Source: Luzula sylvatica
Lineage: Eukaryota > Streptophyta > Magnoliopsida > Poales > Juncaceae
DNA length: 64,000 bases
Assembly (NCBI GenBank): GCA_946800325.1
Contig: OX326961.1
Span: forward strand, 47,083,415-47,147,414
Direction: 5' to 3'
Under the pieces are notes generated by a model. The model was not told the origin of the DNA, made no database searches, and was given only the letters and a program-made list of their open reading frames with translations. A program made the position numbers and the translations under genes. How positions within the stretch are numbered: the first letter of the stretch is position 1; each line of letters opens with the position of its first letter. Shown here piece after piece: positions 9,380 through 18,835 of the stretch.

Positions 9380-10027
9380 TCTCAGGAGCAAGCTCCACCT
9401 TCTGCCCACTGTCTGACTTAAATTCCTAACCCGAGCCAAATGAAGTGTGATCAACATTAGTTGTGGTGTGTGTTGTGTCGTATTATATTGTGGGATGTTA
9501 TGTCTAAGTCTTGAGTATACATGAGAGTATGTGAGAACTTATCAAAACTTTGATGTGTGTCGGTATGATTGAACAATTAGGTCTATTGAATAATTATGTT
9601 TGACGAATAATTATGGTAGTATGTCAGTAAACTTGTGCATTCATTTTATTATCCTATTTTGGTTTAGTGTCATACACTCATCAGTATAAATTCTGTGAAA
9701 TTTTTGTCAGTCCAGATGCTAGTGCGTTCGAACGCACCACTTTTTCCGTTCGGAACGCACACACACAAAAAAAAAAAAAAAACTGTTTTAAACTGCTAAA
9801 TTTGAAAAGATTGTCATCATTCAAAACAAAAGAATTTGATCATATTTACGAGCTCATACATTCATCAATTCATTCTTTGAGGGGGAGCTCGCATTTAGGG
9901 GGAGCCTTCCGTTGATGAAGTCTCCTTGGCCCTTTTGATCTCTTTCAAAATGGGGGAGAAACGATCGTACGGAAAGTTCTCAACTAAAAGGTGAAACTCT
10001 CCAAACCGACAGTGTTTTGAAATTAAT
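9380..10027 (+). other. 3' internal region of the Copia-type element
   Basis: No coding frame of note. It contains two more palindromes (about 9721-9763), a poly(A) run at about 9767-9782, and three PPT-like G-rich words (around 9879, 9896 and 9950) before the true PPT. Confidence 0.65.
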
Positions 10028-10041
10028 CAAAAGGGGGAGTT
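10028..10041 (+). other. Polypurine tract of the Copia-type element
   Basis: CAAAAGGGGGAGTT immediately before the 3' LTR, the priming site for plus-strand DNA synthesis. Confidence 0.85.
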
Positions 10042-11446
10042 TGTTGGTTCAAGTTTCCTTATAGTTTGATTATTTCAAAACACTGTCCGTACTAATGTAT
10101 ACATCCAGAAAAATGCAGGATAACATAGGTACGATACGAAGATGAAGGAGGACTTGTGAAGGAAGACTTCATTGGATTACATCAAGAATAAGGACATGAA
10201 GTCTCAACATAAACAAGAAAAGAAGAACACAGGGAAGGCCATTGGAATACATCAAGACTCAAGATGTTGAAGCCTTCCGTGAGTGGGATACGCCACAAAT
10301 AAACCATAGGTACAAACTTAGTAGAACTCAAGTAAAATCATGTTCAAAATAACAAAGAGTTCAGTCAAGCAGGAAGTGCGTTCTGAACGAACACAAAGTC
10401 CGTTCAGAACGGACTTGCTAAATATCAAAACTTTAAAGCTTGATTAGAACCAAACGTGTCACAGGGATGTGTGCGTTCGAACGAACAATCATGTCCGTTC
10501 GAACGGATAATTAGAATCCATTCACCCACCTTCTGAGGCGTTGAACGGACAATCCTTCCTGTGAACGGAAAATGTCACAGGGATGTATGCGTTCGAACGA
10601 ACACACATGTGCGTTCGAACGGACAACCTGGAATCCGTTCACCCACTTTTCAGTGCGTTGAACGGACTCTTGTTCCTGTGAACGCAAAATGCTATGTATA
10701 ATTGAGTCCGTTACGAACGGACATTGTCCGTTCGAACGGACCCAAGATGTACTTGCACGTTATTTTGAAACGGCTAGTGCAAACTTCAAGTGCGTTCTGA
10801 ACGGACTGTATGCGTTCGAACGCACTACAAGTTTTCTGAAGGATTTCTATAGAGAGTATAAATAGAATCCTTCATGGGTCTCTCTCTCTCACTTCCTCAA
10901 TTTCAAACTTTCAAACCTAAAAAGAGAGAAACCCTAAGCTGTGATTTTCTATATCCATTGATAGCTTGAGAAACCTCTTTAGATCGTTGATCTACTTTCG
11001 ATATTCTCCACTAATCGTATCCCAGTCACGTGACCGATCACGTTGTAGCTCGATTAGTGAAAAAGTGTAATAGGCTAGTGCAACAAATTGTAAAGAGCCT
11101 AAGCTATAGATCGATAGAAGCGTGTAAATCGATCTAGGCAAATCCTTGTAATCGAGTTGAGTTGGAAGTCAATCGAAAGCCTAAAAGAGGCACAAGGCAT
11201 TCCCGGAGACGTAGGTACTCGCAAATAATTGAGTCGGTCAATTAAGCGAGTAAAGGGTGAGTTAAAGCTACAAAGCAACCACCTACCGAACTTCGTAAAC
11301 AAACATCTTGTGTCAAAGTGTTTGTACGGTATCATCTTTATCATCTAAATTATTATTTATTCCGCACCGTAAATTAGGTTTAAATCTAAACTAAGTGTAA
11401 GTTAGATTGCCAAATTTACCCCCCTCTAGGTTAGAATTAACCAACA
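10042..11446 (+). repeat. 3' LTR of the Copia-type element
   Basis: 1,405 bp, TGTTGG...CCAACA, nearly identical to 3335-4740. One base is missing in the GAGTGCG word (about 10537), and substitutions are seen for example in the last 30 bases (TATCGCC against TACCCCC). It has the same U3 palindromes, 117-bp duplication and TATA box. Confidence 0.93.
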
Positions 11447-11912
11447 TATTTCCCTAGAATAGACATAATTTTCTGCTATATTCCTACCCTTTAAAAATCC
11501 CAATTGGTTTTTTGAAATCATTTTATTCATGTCATTATTTATTCTGTTAGATAAATTTTTTGAAAAAAGTCTTTGCATACTTGAAATTAGACTAATTGGC
11601 CTAAAATCTTTAGGCTCAATAGCATCTTCTTTTTTTGGTATTAATGCAATATATGATGTATTAAATTTTGATAATCCTTTGTGTGCATTTTTATTAAATA
11701 ACCCTAAGATTTCTGTATTTAATAAATTACAATTTTCTTTAAAAAATTCCCCAATTAGTCCATCAGGGCCACGGCTTTTATTATTTTTCCACTCTTTAAT
11801 TGCTTGATTTAGTTCTGTCATATTAAATGGATTTTCAATTTTAGATAGATCAATTTTTTTATTTTCATATAATTTATTTAAATTTATATTTACATATTCT
11901 TTTGTATTAATG
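11447..11912 (-). pseudogene. LINE reverse transcriptase N-terminal part
   Basis: Minus-strand frame with the typical pre-palm sequence of plant LINEs: MTELNQAIKEWKNNKSRGPDGL, FFKENCNLLN, then SYIALIPKKEDAIEPKDFRPISLI, and NQLGFLKGRNIAENYVYSREI, where the LTR element interrupts. The open frame runs on to 11947, but codons beyond 11912 lie in or after the target-site duplication and are host DNA, so they are excluded. No endonuclease domain lies upstream, consistent with 5' truncation at insertion. Confidence 0.85.
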
Positions 11913-11927
11913 AAACAATCTGAGTTT
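11913..11927. repeat. LINE target-site duplication, right copy
   Basis: Exact match to 698-712. It marks the 5' truncation point of the LINE and the return to host DNA. Confidence 0.8.
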
Positions 11928-12179
11928 GTTTCAAATAACATTATCAAGTCCGTCCAATTAATGAGACCGGAGATCTTCAGCCTTCGAGTGAGCCCAACTT
12001 TAGCCTCTGAGTCCTCCCTCTCACAGGCATCACTTAATTTTTGACCGCAGTAACATTATCAATTCAATTGGTGCTCAATTAACTCCTATTTGACTTATAT
12101 TCTTTGTTATTCTCTAATCCTTTCGCTTAATTCAGAACTAAATTAGCACTATTTCACAACAGGGGCTGAGTTAGCAACT
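11928..12179. other. Host DNA between LINE and receptor-kinase remnant
   Basis: No gene recognised. It contains the two short words shared with the left flank (about 11976-12015). A frame stays open from the duplicated target to about 12043 but has no recognisable similarity. Confidence 0.4.
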
Positions 12180-12912
12180 ACATTTTTTAGTCGAGACGTC
12201 AATTGGGGCTAGTACGTGTCTTCAAGCAAACACTGACTCCTTTGATGGTATTTCTATCTCCTTTTTTTCTTCTCATGTTGCATTTGATCCATACTTGTTT
12301 AGTGTTCTTGTATTTCATTATCTGTTGTTCTCAATTAGCGATAATTTATTATTTAAGTCCTCATTTTTTTTCAGTTGTATTATTAGTGTTAGATCAATCA
12401 ACTATTTGTAATCTTAAAACACAATTGAAATCGTTTTCTCATTCTCATTCTATTCACAGTTCAAGCTCTGGGTGTCCTTTACACCTCGTTCTCACTAATT
12501 GGGCTCCTTCAGACGGTTATCCATGTGGGAATTCATGGAAAGAGTTTTCTTGTTCTCACATCCATGTAAAAGTCATTTATTTTTCGTTAAAATCTTCCGT
12601 TCCTTTTACCATTTTTTATTTTGTTCCAGTTTTAGTTGGTACCTATAATTACATGACATTTTCTTTTTGTTTGCAGAATCGCAGCCAACTAAATAAGCTG
12701 AACGGTACATTAGGTTACAATCTAGACAATCGCAAGTCTTTGAAGACATTGTAAGCAATTTTTTCTCACATTTTCCTCTTGTTATATAACAATATATTTT
12801 TGCAATACTAATCAGTTATTTCTTTTGATTTATTGTAGGGATTTGGGTGAAAATAACATGCACGATAAAATGTGTATAACTTCAACAACGAGAATGAATT
12901 TCAACAAATGAG
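12180..12912 (+). pseudogene. STRUBBELIG-receptor-family (LRR-V) receptor kinase, N-terminal fragment
   Basis: Four exon remnants fit the start of a STRUBBELIG/SRF receptor kinase, a family of plasma-membrane LRR receptor-like kinases acting in tissue morphogenesis. Exon 1 ends at 12247 with QANTDSFD before a GT donor. Exon 2 (12460-12565) gives VQALGVLYTS, then a frame jump, then LTNWAPSDGYPCGNSWKEFSC, the hallmark LRRNT region. Exon 3 (12677-12750) gives KLNGTLGYNLDNRKSLKTL. Exon 4 (12839 onward) starts DLGENNMHDKM and then degenerates. Introns have GT donors and AG acceptors (12566/12676, 12751/12838). A small deletion shifts the frame within exon 2 at about 12500. LRRs, transmembrane and kinase parts are absent. 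The open frame 12203-12754 mixes intron and exon and is not a protein. Confidence 0.72.
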
Positions 12913-12949
12913 GAAGGAATGAGACTGCGAGGCTGTGATACATTTCAAG

Positions 12950-12951
<2 letters not shown>

Positions 12952-13009
<58 letters not shown>
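12952..13009. repeat. (TA)n microsatellite
   Basis: About 29 TA units without interruption. Confidence 0.95.
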
Positions 13010-13012
<3 letters not shown>

Positions 13013-14716
13013 CTCTTTTATTTTAGAGAAAACTTATAAATCGACATGGATGTAACTAGAAGTTATCAGTCTTTTAAATTGATATGATCATGTATATACA
13101 ATTTTCGAGTACTTTTAATTTAATATAATTCTTGTATTTTTGTATATAAAGTTATATTGAAATAGAAATACAACGAAAATGATTCTTATATGTTGATTTA
13201 AAAACAACATTACTATTCCCGCACCTTGGACATTATCCTAGTTCAAAAAACTCTTAACAAAATTATTATTCTCACATTATTTATAAACAAACAAAACTCT
13301 TAAATTATCATTGCCACATTACTTCTAAACAAATAATTATCTTTGGATTACTTCCAAACAAACAATTACTTATAATCATCGAATGCAACCTAAAATTAGT
13401 GTCAAAACATTAACATTACGAAATCATAAATCATATACAAAAATACTACAAAACTCTCGACATGTCCTCACACATAAAAAAAAATCACATGAACTCGGCA
13501 TATTGCTTCCTTGTCCACCCAAACAAGTTGAAAGAAATGGAATGGAACCGCCTTGACCAATATGTGCATAACATTTGATCCAGGAAAATTCTCTCGAGTC
13601 TCATTGTTGGCGAAACGTAATCCATTTGAACCTCTCTAGTCCGCCTCAACAACATCTTCGTGTGTGCTCATTGTTGGCGAAACATAATCCATTTGAACCT
13701 AGTTACATGCATACGTTTAATTTTAGATAAATGAGTAAATTTAAAATTGCTAGAAAGCAAAACTGCAATTAAATGAAATTATATTATTGTACTATTTGCA
13801 TCATAAACATACCCCTGCCTACTTCATATTTGATTTCGCATTTTTTTATTATATGAAACAAAAAAATCTACGGTGCAGGAAGTAATTATTTTATGAGTTT
13901 CAGACCCTCTCTAATCCAGTTTTTTTATTTTTTCATATATAACCTCTGCTCAGATATTTTGGTTTTGCGTATATTTCTTCACCAAATACAGTATTTTGAT
14001 TTATGCACTCAAAGACTTAGTTTCAATAGATATTACCTTGAAAAACAGAAACTCAGTTTAGAAGAATAATGGCTGCTACTACCAGTACCCAGTACTACTA
14101 GCTTCGAGAGTTTAGAGAGGAATTGGACGTAGAGATTTAGGCAAGATAAGAATTGGGTGCTAAGAGTAACCGGCGAGAGGAATTGGGTGTAAAGGTTTTG
14201 GTCAATTTCGTTGAAATTAGGCATTGTTCAATATCTTGCGAGGGGAGACCAAAGAAACAAAGAAATTGGCGAGGAATACTTGAGTGGACGACGACGAGGA
14301 GAAGATCTGGCTAGGTTCTTCAAACAGAGGAATCAAGCAAAAAGAGGAACGGGCCATAAAGGAAACGACTATGGTAGAAGATATGTACAGAATTTGGGCT
14401 TGGGCAAGTTCAAAGAAGGAAAGACAAGAAAATAAAACGTCACTTGAATGAGGTGGCAAACCTAGAGGGAATCATATCCAAGTCAGACTTCGGTAAGAGT
14501 TCGGTGAATTATTTCCTGTACTGTATACTTTTTGTTTTTCAATAAACCATCAATTAATATTTTTGAGTTGTTGCTTGTAATTGGATTGTGCAATGTATGA
14601 ACAACAATTTTAATCCACGTTTTGATGGGTTTGTACAATGTAGCACCTCCATTTTTAATGCCTTAAACTGTCTTTGCAATCATCTAATGGAAATCTCTTA
14701 AACACAAATAGTGAAT
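13010..14716. other. AT-rich intergenic DNA
   Basis: No gene recognised. A 34-base direct repeat with one mismatch occurs at 13600-13633 and 13667-13700 (starts CTCATTGTTGGCGAAAC). Short open frames at 14033-14459 on both strands overlap each other and show no known domain, so they are not called. Confidence 0.5.
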
Positions 14717-14754
14717 TGATGAGCGGGTTTTTTGGTGTGTAAAATTATCGTTGT
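14717..14754 (-). repeat. Gypsy LTR end fragment (inverted)
   Basis: These 38 bases, beginning TGATGAGCGGGTTTTTTGG, are identical to 18836-18873 and are the reverse complement of an LTR 3' end. They abut unrelated host DNA on the left and gypsy integrase of the opposite orientation on the right. So this is the surviving left edge of a minus-strand element whose remainder was lost at the 14754/14755 junction. Confidence 0.7.
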
Positions 14755-15053
14755 GCAAGGCAAAGGCCAAAAGATTTCATGACCGAATGATTCAAAAAAA
14801 AGAATTCCATGTGGGGGAAAGAGTGTTGTTATTCAACTCTCCTCTCAAACTTTTCCCCGGAAAACTTCGGTCCCGATGGATTGGCCCTTTTGTGGTCACC
14901 AATGTGACTACATTTGGGGTTGTCGAAATTCGAAGCGAAGAAACGAGCAAAACATTCAAAGTGAACGGCCATCGACTCAAGCACTATCACGCAAACTTCG
15001 AAACCGGATGGATGGAGGAGCAAGCTCTAGAGCCCAACGACACCTCACAATGA
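14755..15053 (+). pseudogene. Ty3/gypsy integrase C-terminal fragment
   Basis: Encodes the end of a plant gypsy integrase: [25 protein letters not shown], then [21 protein letters not shown] and [19 protein letters not shown]. This is the GPY/F-type C-terminal module that binds DNA or chromatin. Everything upstream (GAG, protease, RT, RNase H, integrase core) is deleted; the sequence directly before it is an inverted LTR fragment. The frame closes at 15051-15053. A family tail (VELKTLNKSASEGG) continues in another frame to about 15115. Confidence 0.85.
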
Positions 15054-15290
15054 TGAGCTCGGCCAAGTCGAGCTCAAGACGTTAAACAAGAGCGCTAGCG
15101 AGGGAGGCACGCCCACGCATCAAAGGTTGTATCTCTCTATTATCCCTCTTTTTGAAATTTTCGATTTTTTATACTTGAGGACAAGTATTCTCTAAGTATG
15201 GGGGGGATAACATACAATCTTTGACCTGTATGAGCCCAATTAAAAATTTAAAAAAATCAGGGAAAATTGAAATTTTTTGATCTGGCCAGC

Positions 15291-15684
15291 AACTCCGTTG
15301 TAACGTACCTCAATGTCCGTTGTAACGGACTGTACAGAAATTTAAAAATTTGACTGGCGCCAAGAGTTCCGTTGTAACGGAAGAGTATTGCGTTGTAACG
15401 GAGAGCCCTCTAAATTCAATTCTCATTCTACGGCTAGTAATCCGTTACGACGGAATACAGCTTCGTTACAACGAACCAAAAATAGCGTTGCAACGGACAT
15501 GAAAAACACAGTAAATTGCGTTGCAACGGTAAATACCCAAAATTTGCCAGAACTATGTCCGTTGTAACGGACTTACTCAGAATTTTCAAAATAAGCTACG
15601 GATAGTTCTCCGTTATAACGCAGTTAGTACGTTGTAACGGACCTCAATATCCGTTGTAACGGACTTTAACTGCGTTGTAACGGA
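15291..15684 (+). repeat. Array of CCGTT-GT-AACGG palindromes (post-pol)
   Basis: About 13 near-copies of TCCGTTGTAACGGA in 400 bases (for example at 15314, 15367, 15557, 15648 and 15669). Centres are GT mostly, with GC, AC, AT or CG as variants. Spacing is irregular and the DNA between copies is unrelated. Confidence 0.85.
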
Positions 15685-16191
15685 ATAGTTTCTGGCAAGT
15701 TTTCTCTATTAATTGAAATTTTCGAACATTTAACATTATTTTTTGAACCTGAGCATCAAGAATAAATAAGTCAAGCAATAAATGCATAGAAAGATTTTTC
15801 TCCACTTCATTGAATTAAAATTGTTGGTTTTTAAACGAATTTTCACCGAACCACCATTTCTACTCTCAAAATTCTAATTTTACATAATATTTGAAGAATT
15901 GTGGTTGAAATCTTTAAGAGATTCTTTCGGGGATTCAAGCCCTAATCAATATTTTCACAAATTAATGAGTTTTTGACAATTTGACCGATCCTCGATTTAC
16001 ATGACACACCATTTTCAATAAATAAACCCATTTTGAACTTGGAATTTCTAAAAAGCTTTGTTTGAACCAATTTAGTAAGTTTTGCTTAAATCTAAAATTT
16101 GACAATTTGCACTTAAAGGATCCGACCGTTCATGGGGATTCGAAATTACACTAACGGGAACCAATTTGCGCTCAAAGCTTGATTCGATGAG

Positions 16192-16502
16192 CTCATGCAC
16201 CTTGATTAAGTAATGAGTGGTGTGAGTCATGACCACTTGTTGGCTAAAGGGGTGCATGAGTCGTAGTAAACCACAGTAGCCGGTTCTTGGTGTGAGTCAT
16301 GATCAAGAGTCGATGCGAAAAAGTTTTCTACAATCTCGGATTAAAGCGCTTTCGATTGTCGAGTCCGTGCGATTGATTAAGTAATGAGTGGTGTGAGTCA
16401 TGACCACTTGTTGGCTAAAGATTGCACGGATCCATGGGGTTTTACTAAGTAATGAGTGGTGTGAGTCATGACCACTTGTTATCCCAAAGGACACACATGG
16501 GA
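16192..16502 (+). repeat. Repeated stem-loop block with conserved core
   Basis: Three copies of a ~45-base core (GATTAAGTAATGAGTGGTG..., at 16204-16249, 16375-16420 and about 16445-16489) and a short partial copy (16288-16308). Each core contains AGTGGT-GTGAGTCATG-ACCACT, a 6-bp hairpin. Cores 1 and 2 are enclosed by different 10-bp stems: CTCATGCACC/GGTGCATGAG (16192-16201 with 16251-16260) and TCCGTGCGAT/ATTGCACGGA (16364-16373 with 16421-16430, one G.U). Core 3 has a weak CCATG/CATGG pair. Confidence 0.75.
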
Positions 16503-17043
16503 CCATCGAAAGCAACAACGAACAAAAGAAAAGAAATAAAAAGAATAAAAGTAAAGAAGAAAAGAAATAAAATAAAAGAATAAAAAGGAAAGAAAAGGAG
16601 TTCAAAATTCGAGCGCAAATTGGGAAAATTTAGTAGAAATCAAAGATGAACCAAGTACTAACGTACCGAACGGTTTAAAAGTGACAATTTACATTTAAGA
16701 AACAATTTTTGCAAAACGGAAAAATTGGTTTTTATTAATACTTTTTCATGAAGATCCTTGTGAATTGTGGAGTGAAAAGAATTGAATGATGGTGTTTAAT
16801 CATCTTTTTCGGTTGAGATCATTTGCTCTAGTAACTCTTCGAACTTGTGCAATTTATTAAAATATATTCTATATTTGATCAACCTATATCTTTCTAAATA
16901 TTTGTAATCATTATGAAATGAGAGTAAACCAATTTGCCTTGTGAAATTAGTTTCAAACCAACAATATAATTTCAACAAAATCTTATGCAATTCTCTCTTA
17001 TGCTTGACTTTTATATTCCAATTGATCGAGGACGATCAAGGAT

Positions 17044-17060
17044 TTAAGTGTGGGGGTATT
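17044..17060 (+). other. Polypurine tract of the plus-strand gypsy remnant
   Basis: TTAAGTGTGGGGGTATT directly before the LTR start TGATGTGAGG. The form fits plant Athila/Tat-like elements. Confidence 0.7.
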
Positions 17061-17471
17061 TGATGTGAGGCAAATAAGGCACAAATTTAATACTTAATTT
17101 GGGGTTTTTAGCCTTTGTGAAGAACAATTCTTTATACTTTATTAATCATATTTGAGATGACATGAATAATTCTTCACTAAATGTGTTTTATTGCTTAATC
17201 ACAGGTATTAGAAGGAATTTCTGGGAATTTGGAGAGTGTAGTTGTCTCCAACACGTCGAGAGGAGTGAAAACGATATATTACATCGATATATTCGGTACA
17301 TAAATGAGACGGGAGGCAAACAATTATCATGATGAAAACTTACACAAAAGTTTACACGAAAACCACTCAACCCTTAGCCCTTATCCAGCCCACCTACCTT
17401 TGGTGGAAATTATCTCATTACCCTCAATCCTCTTCACCAACTCGTGGCCAATAAGAAGACTCCGTGAGTGC

Positions 17472-17479
17472 TATAAATA
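17472..17479 (+). promoter_or_regulatory. TATA box of the plus gypsy LTR
   Basis: TATAAATA about 50 bases before the (CT)n tract. The inverted LTR to the right has the same arrangement (TATTTATA at 21268-21275, (GA)n at 21170-21203). Confidence 0.6.
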
Positions 17480-17519
17480 AGACAACAAGGGCCACGAGTT
17501 TGTTACGCTCTTTTATGCC

Positions 17520-17522
<3 letters not shown>

Positions 17523-17584
<62 letters not shown>
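17523..17584 (+). repeat. (CT)n microsatellite in LTR
   Basis: About 30 CT units, just downstream of the LTR TATA box, so probably in the transcript leader. Confidence 0.95.
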
Positions 17585-17588
<4 letters not shown>

Positions 17589-18220
17589 CCTCTTAAGCAA
17601 GTCCAAGAACCTTCAAGAACACGCAAGAATTGCATATTCGAACGATAATTCTCTAAGATCGAGCACCGAATAGAAGCTTACTTCATTCGGTGAATTGGTC
17701 TACACTTCGACGAAGATCGAGTTGTGAGGTTTTTGATTGAAGCTTTCTTCGTCCTAATCCGCACAAGCAAGGAGACGAGCTTTCTCTAATTGATTGGGAG
17801 CTTTCTTCCGATTGATTCCTTGCTAATCTCGAGTTCACGCTACCGATTGGGAACTTTCTTCGATTGGCGAGTGAATCGGTACGAAAGGAACCAAGTTGTG
17901 TGAGGTGACTAGCTTTCTACGCATCTTGAACAACGAGGAAGGCATCCACGACGAGACTCGAAGCTTACTTCATCTCTCTAGGTGTTTTCTTTCCTTTCTT
18001 GCAATTCTTGTAGCTTTAATTGACTTGGAATTGTGTAAAGAACTCTCGGTTTAATGAATCTTTAGTTCTTGTTACTTGAATCAAATCTTTGTTAGTGCTT
18101 TTACTTGATCTCTTACTTTTAATTACTGCCTTGAATTTAGTCTAAATCTCCCTTAGTTTAATCTCAAAACAAACCTTCAATTCAATCGTAAATTCAAATT
18201 GCAATTTCGAAATCCAGAAC

Positions 18221-18525
18221 AAGTTCCGTTGTAACGGAACCTAACTTGCGTTGTAACGGACCATTCGGTTTGTACCTGACCTTCAGTGTGTTGGTACTCC
18301 GTTGTAACGGACCAGAAAGGAAAAGCATTCAATAGCACTCATACTAGTCCGTTGTAACGGATCAACCAATCCGTTATAACGCTACTCCTATCCGTTATAA
18401 CGGACTATCTCTTTCCGTTATAACGGAATTTTCTCCGTTGTAACGGACGTTCATATCACTCTCTACGCTAGACACAACCCTAGTGTCCGTTGTAACGGAA
18501 ATTACTTCCGTTGTAACGGACTATC
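18221..18525 (+). repeat. Array of CCGTT-GT-AACGG palindromes (LTR 3' part)
   Basis: About ten near-copies of TCCGTTGTAACGGA or its AT-centred form, within the LTR and far downstream of the TATA box. Confidence 0.85.
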
Positions 18526-18702
18526 TTCTGTGAATTTTCTTCGTTATTTCTCATCCATTTTGATCCAAATTTTGACGCAATTGCTCCCCGTGGAACGAAT
18601 CTATACATTTGCCACTGTACAAACTTAGATTACAAATTTTGTTGATTGATCGGGGTTTTACCACAACGACATATTAAACACGCCAAAAAACACCGCTCAT
18701 CA

Positions 18703-18835
18703 GCAAGAATAGAAAATTTTCGAAATTAGTGAAATATCAAGTTCAAATGTATCAACTCTATTAAAAATATCACTCGAGATTGCAAGTTTGATTCAAAATT
18801 TGACTTAAACATTACTCGCCGGCAGCGGCGCCATT
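18703..18835 (-). other. Leader and primer binding site of the minus-strand gypsy remnant
   Basis: On the minus strand, directly after the LTR end, the sequence TGGCGCCGCTGCCGGC (plus 18818-18833) resembles the TGGCGCCGTTGCCGGGGA primer site used by many plant gypsy elements, usually assigned to tRNA-Asp. Only about 115 bases of leader follow before the plus-strand LTR end at 18702 cuts it off. Confidence 0.65.

Larger units (their letters stand above)
3335..11446 (+). mobile_element. Copia-type GAG-only LTR retrotransposon with an extra ORF (TR-GAG-like, non-autonomous)
   Basis: 8,112 bp, bounded by TGTTGG...CCAACA LTRs, inserted in the LINE reverse transcriptase. Order: 5' LTR, tRNA-iMet PBS, GAG (784 codons, two CCHC knuckles), a spacer with palindrome arrays, a 428-codon ORF of another family, purine-rich tracts, PPT, 3' LTR. 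No protease (DSG), integrase (HHCC/DDE) or RT (YVDD) coding is seen in any frame, so mobilisation would need a partner in trans. Target-site duplication is GATTT (3330-3334) against TATTT (11447-11451). The LINE reading frame across the junction shows the right copy keeps the original base in one of two equivalent readings. By eye the LTRs differ by about nine substitutions and one indel over 1.4 kb, so insertion was recent. Confidence 0.9.
710..11912 (-). mobile_element. 5'-truncated plant LINE (non-LTR retrotransposon), interrupted by an LTR element
   Basis: Read on the minus strand it encodes the later part of a LINE ORF2: reverse transcriptase, connection region and a C-terminal zf-RVT zinc-finger domain, then a 3' UTR and a poly(A) tail (poly(T) at 710-724). 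About 3.1 kb remain after removing the nested LTR element at 3335-11446. The endonuclease domain and ORF1 are missing: coding similarity stops at the right target-site duplication (11913), so the truncation happened at insertion. The copy is dead: one frameshift near 2905-2912, an in-frame TAG at 2066-2068, and an altered catalytic motif (FEDD instead of the usual FADD). The clade is inferred to be plant L1-like from the zf-RVT domain. Confidence 0.88.
15054..17043 (+). other. Gypsy post-integrase spacer
   Basis: Non-coding 3' internal region of the plus-strand gypsy remnant. It contains, in order, a G-rich PPT-like run at about 15199-15207, a palindrome array (15291-15684), a repeated stem-loop block (16192-16502), an A/G-rich low-complexity tract (about 16520-16600) and the true PPT at its end. 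Athila-like elements have long spacers here, sometimes with an envelope-like ORF; none was seen. Confidence 0.7.
17061..18702 (+). repeat. Gypsy LTR (3' LTR of the plus-strand remnant)
   Basis: 1,642 bp from TGATG to CATCA. Order: U3, TATA box at 17472-17479, a long (CT)n tract at 17523-17584, a downstream part with repeated AGCTTTCTTC words, and a palindrome block at 18221-18525. The terminal bases CACCGCTCATCA are the reverse complement of the inverted LTR start at 18836, which supports the boundary. The 5' LTR of this element is gone. Confidence 0.8.

Noticed and set aside
480..12043. Open frame that would run across the empty LINE site
   Set aside because: No recognisable similarity on either side and stops shortly upstream; not enough to call a disrupted gene.
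12203..12754. 183-codon open frame resembling a hydrophobic membrane protein
   Set aside because: It reads through two introns of the STRUBBELIG-like remnant; the hydrophobic part is T-rich intron sequence.
14033..14459. Overlapping short frames on both strands, possible small gene
   Set aside because: No domain, no splice or promoter evidence, frames overlap on opposite strands.
17424..17673. Open frames with (RE)n or (LS)n on both strands, also at 21008-21373
   Set aside because: They are translations of (CT)n/(GA)n microsatellites.
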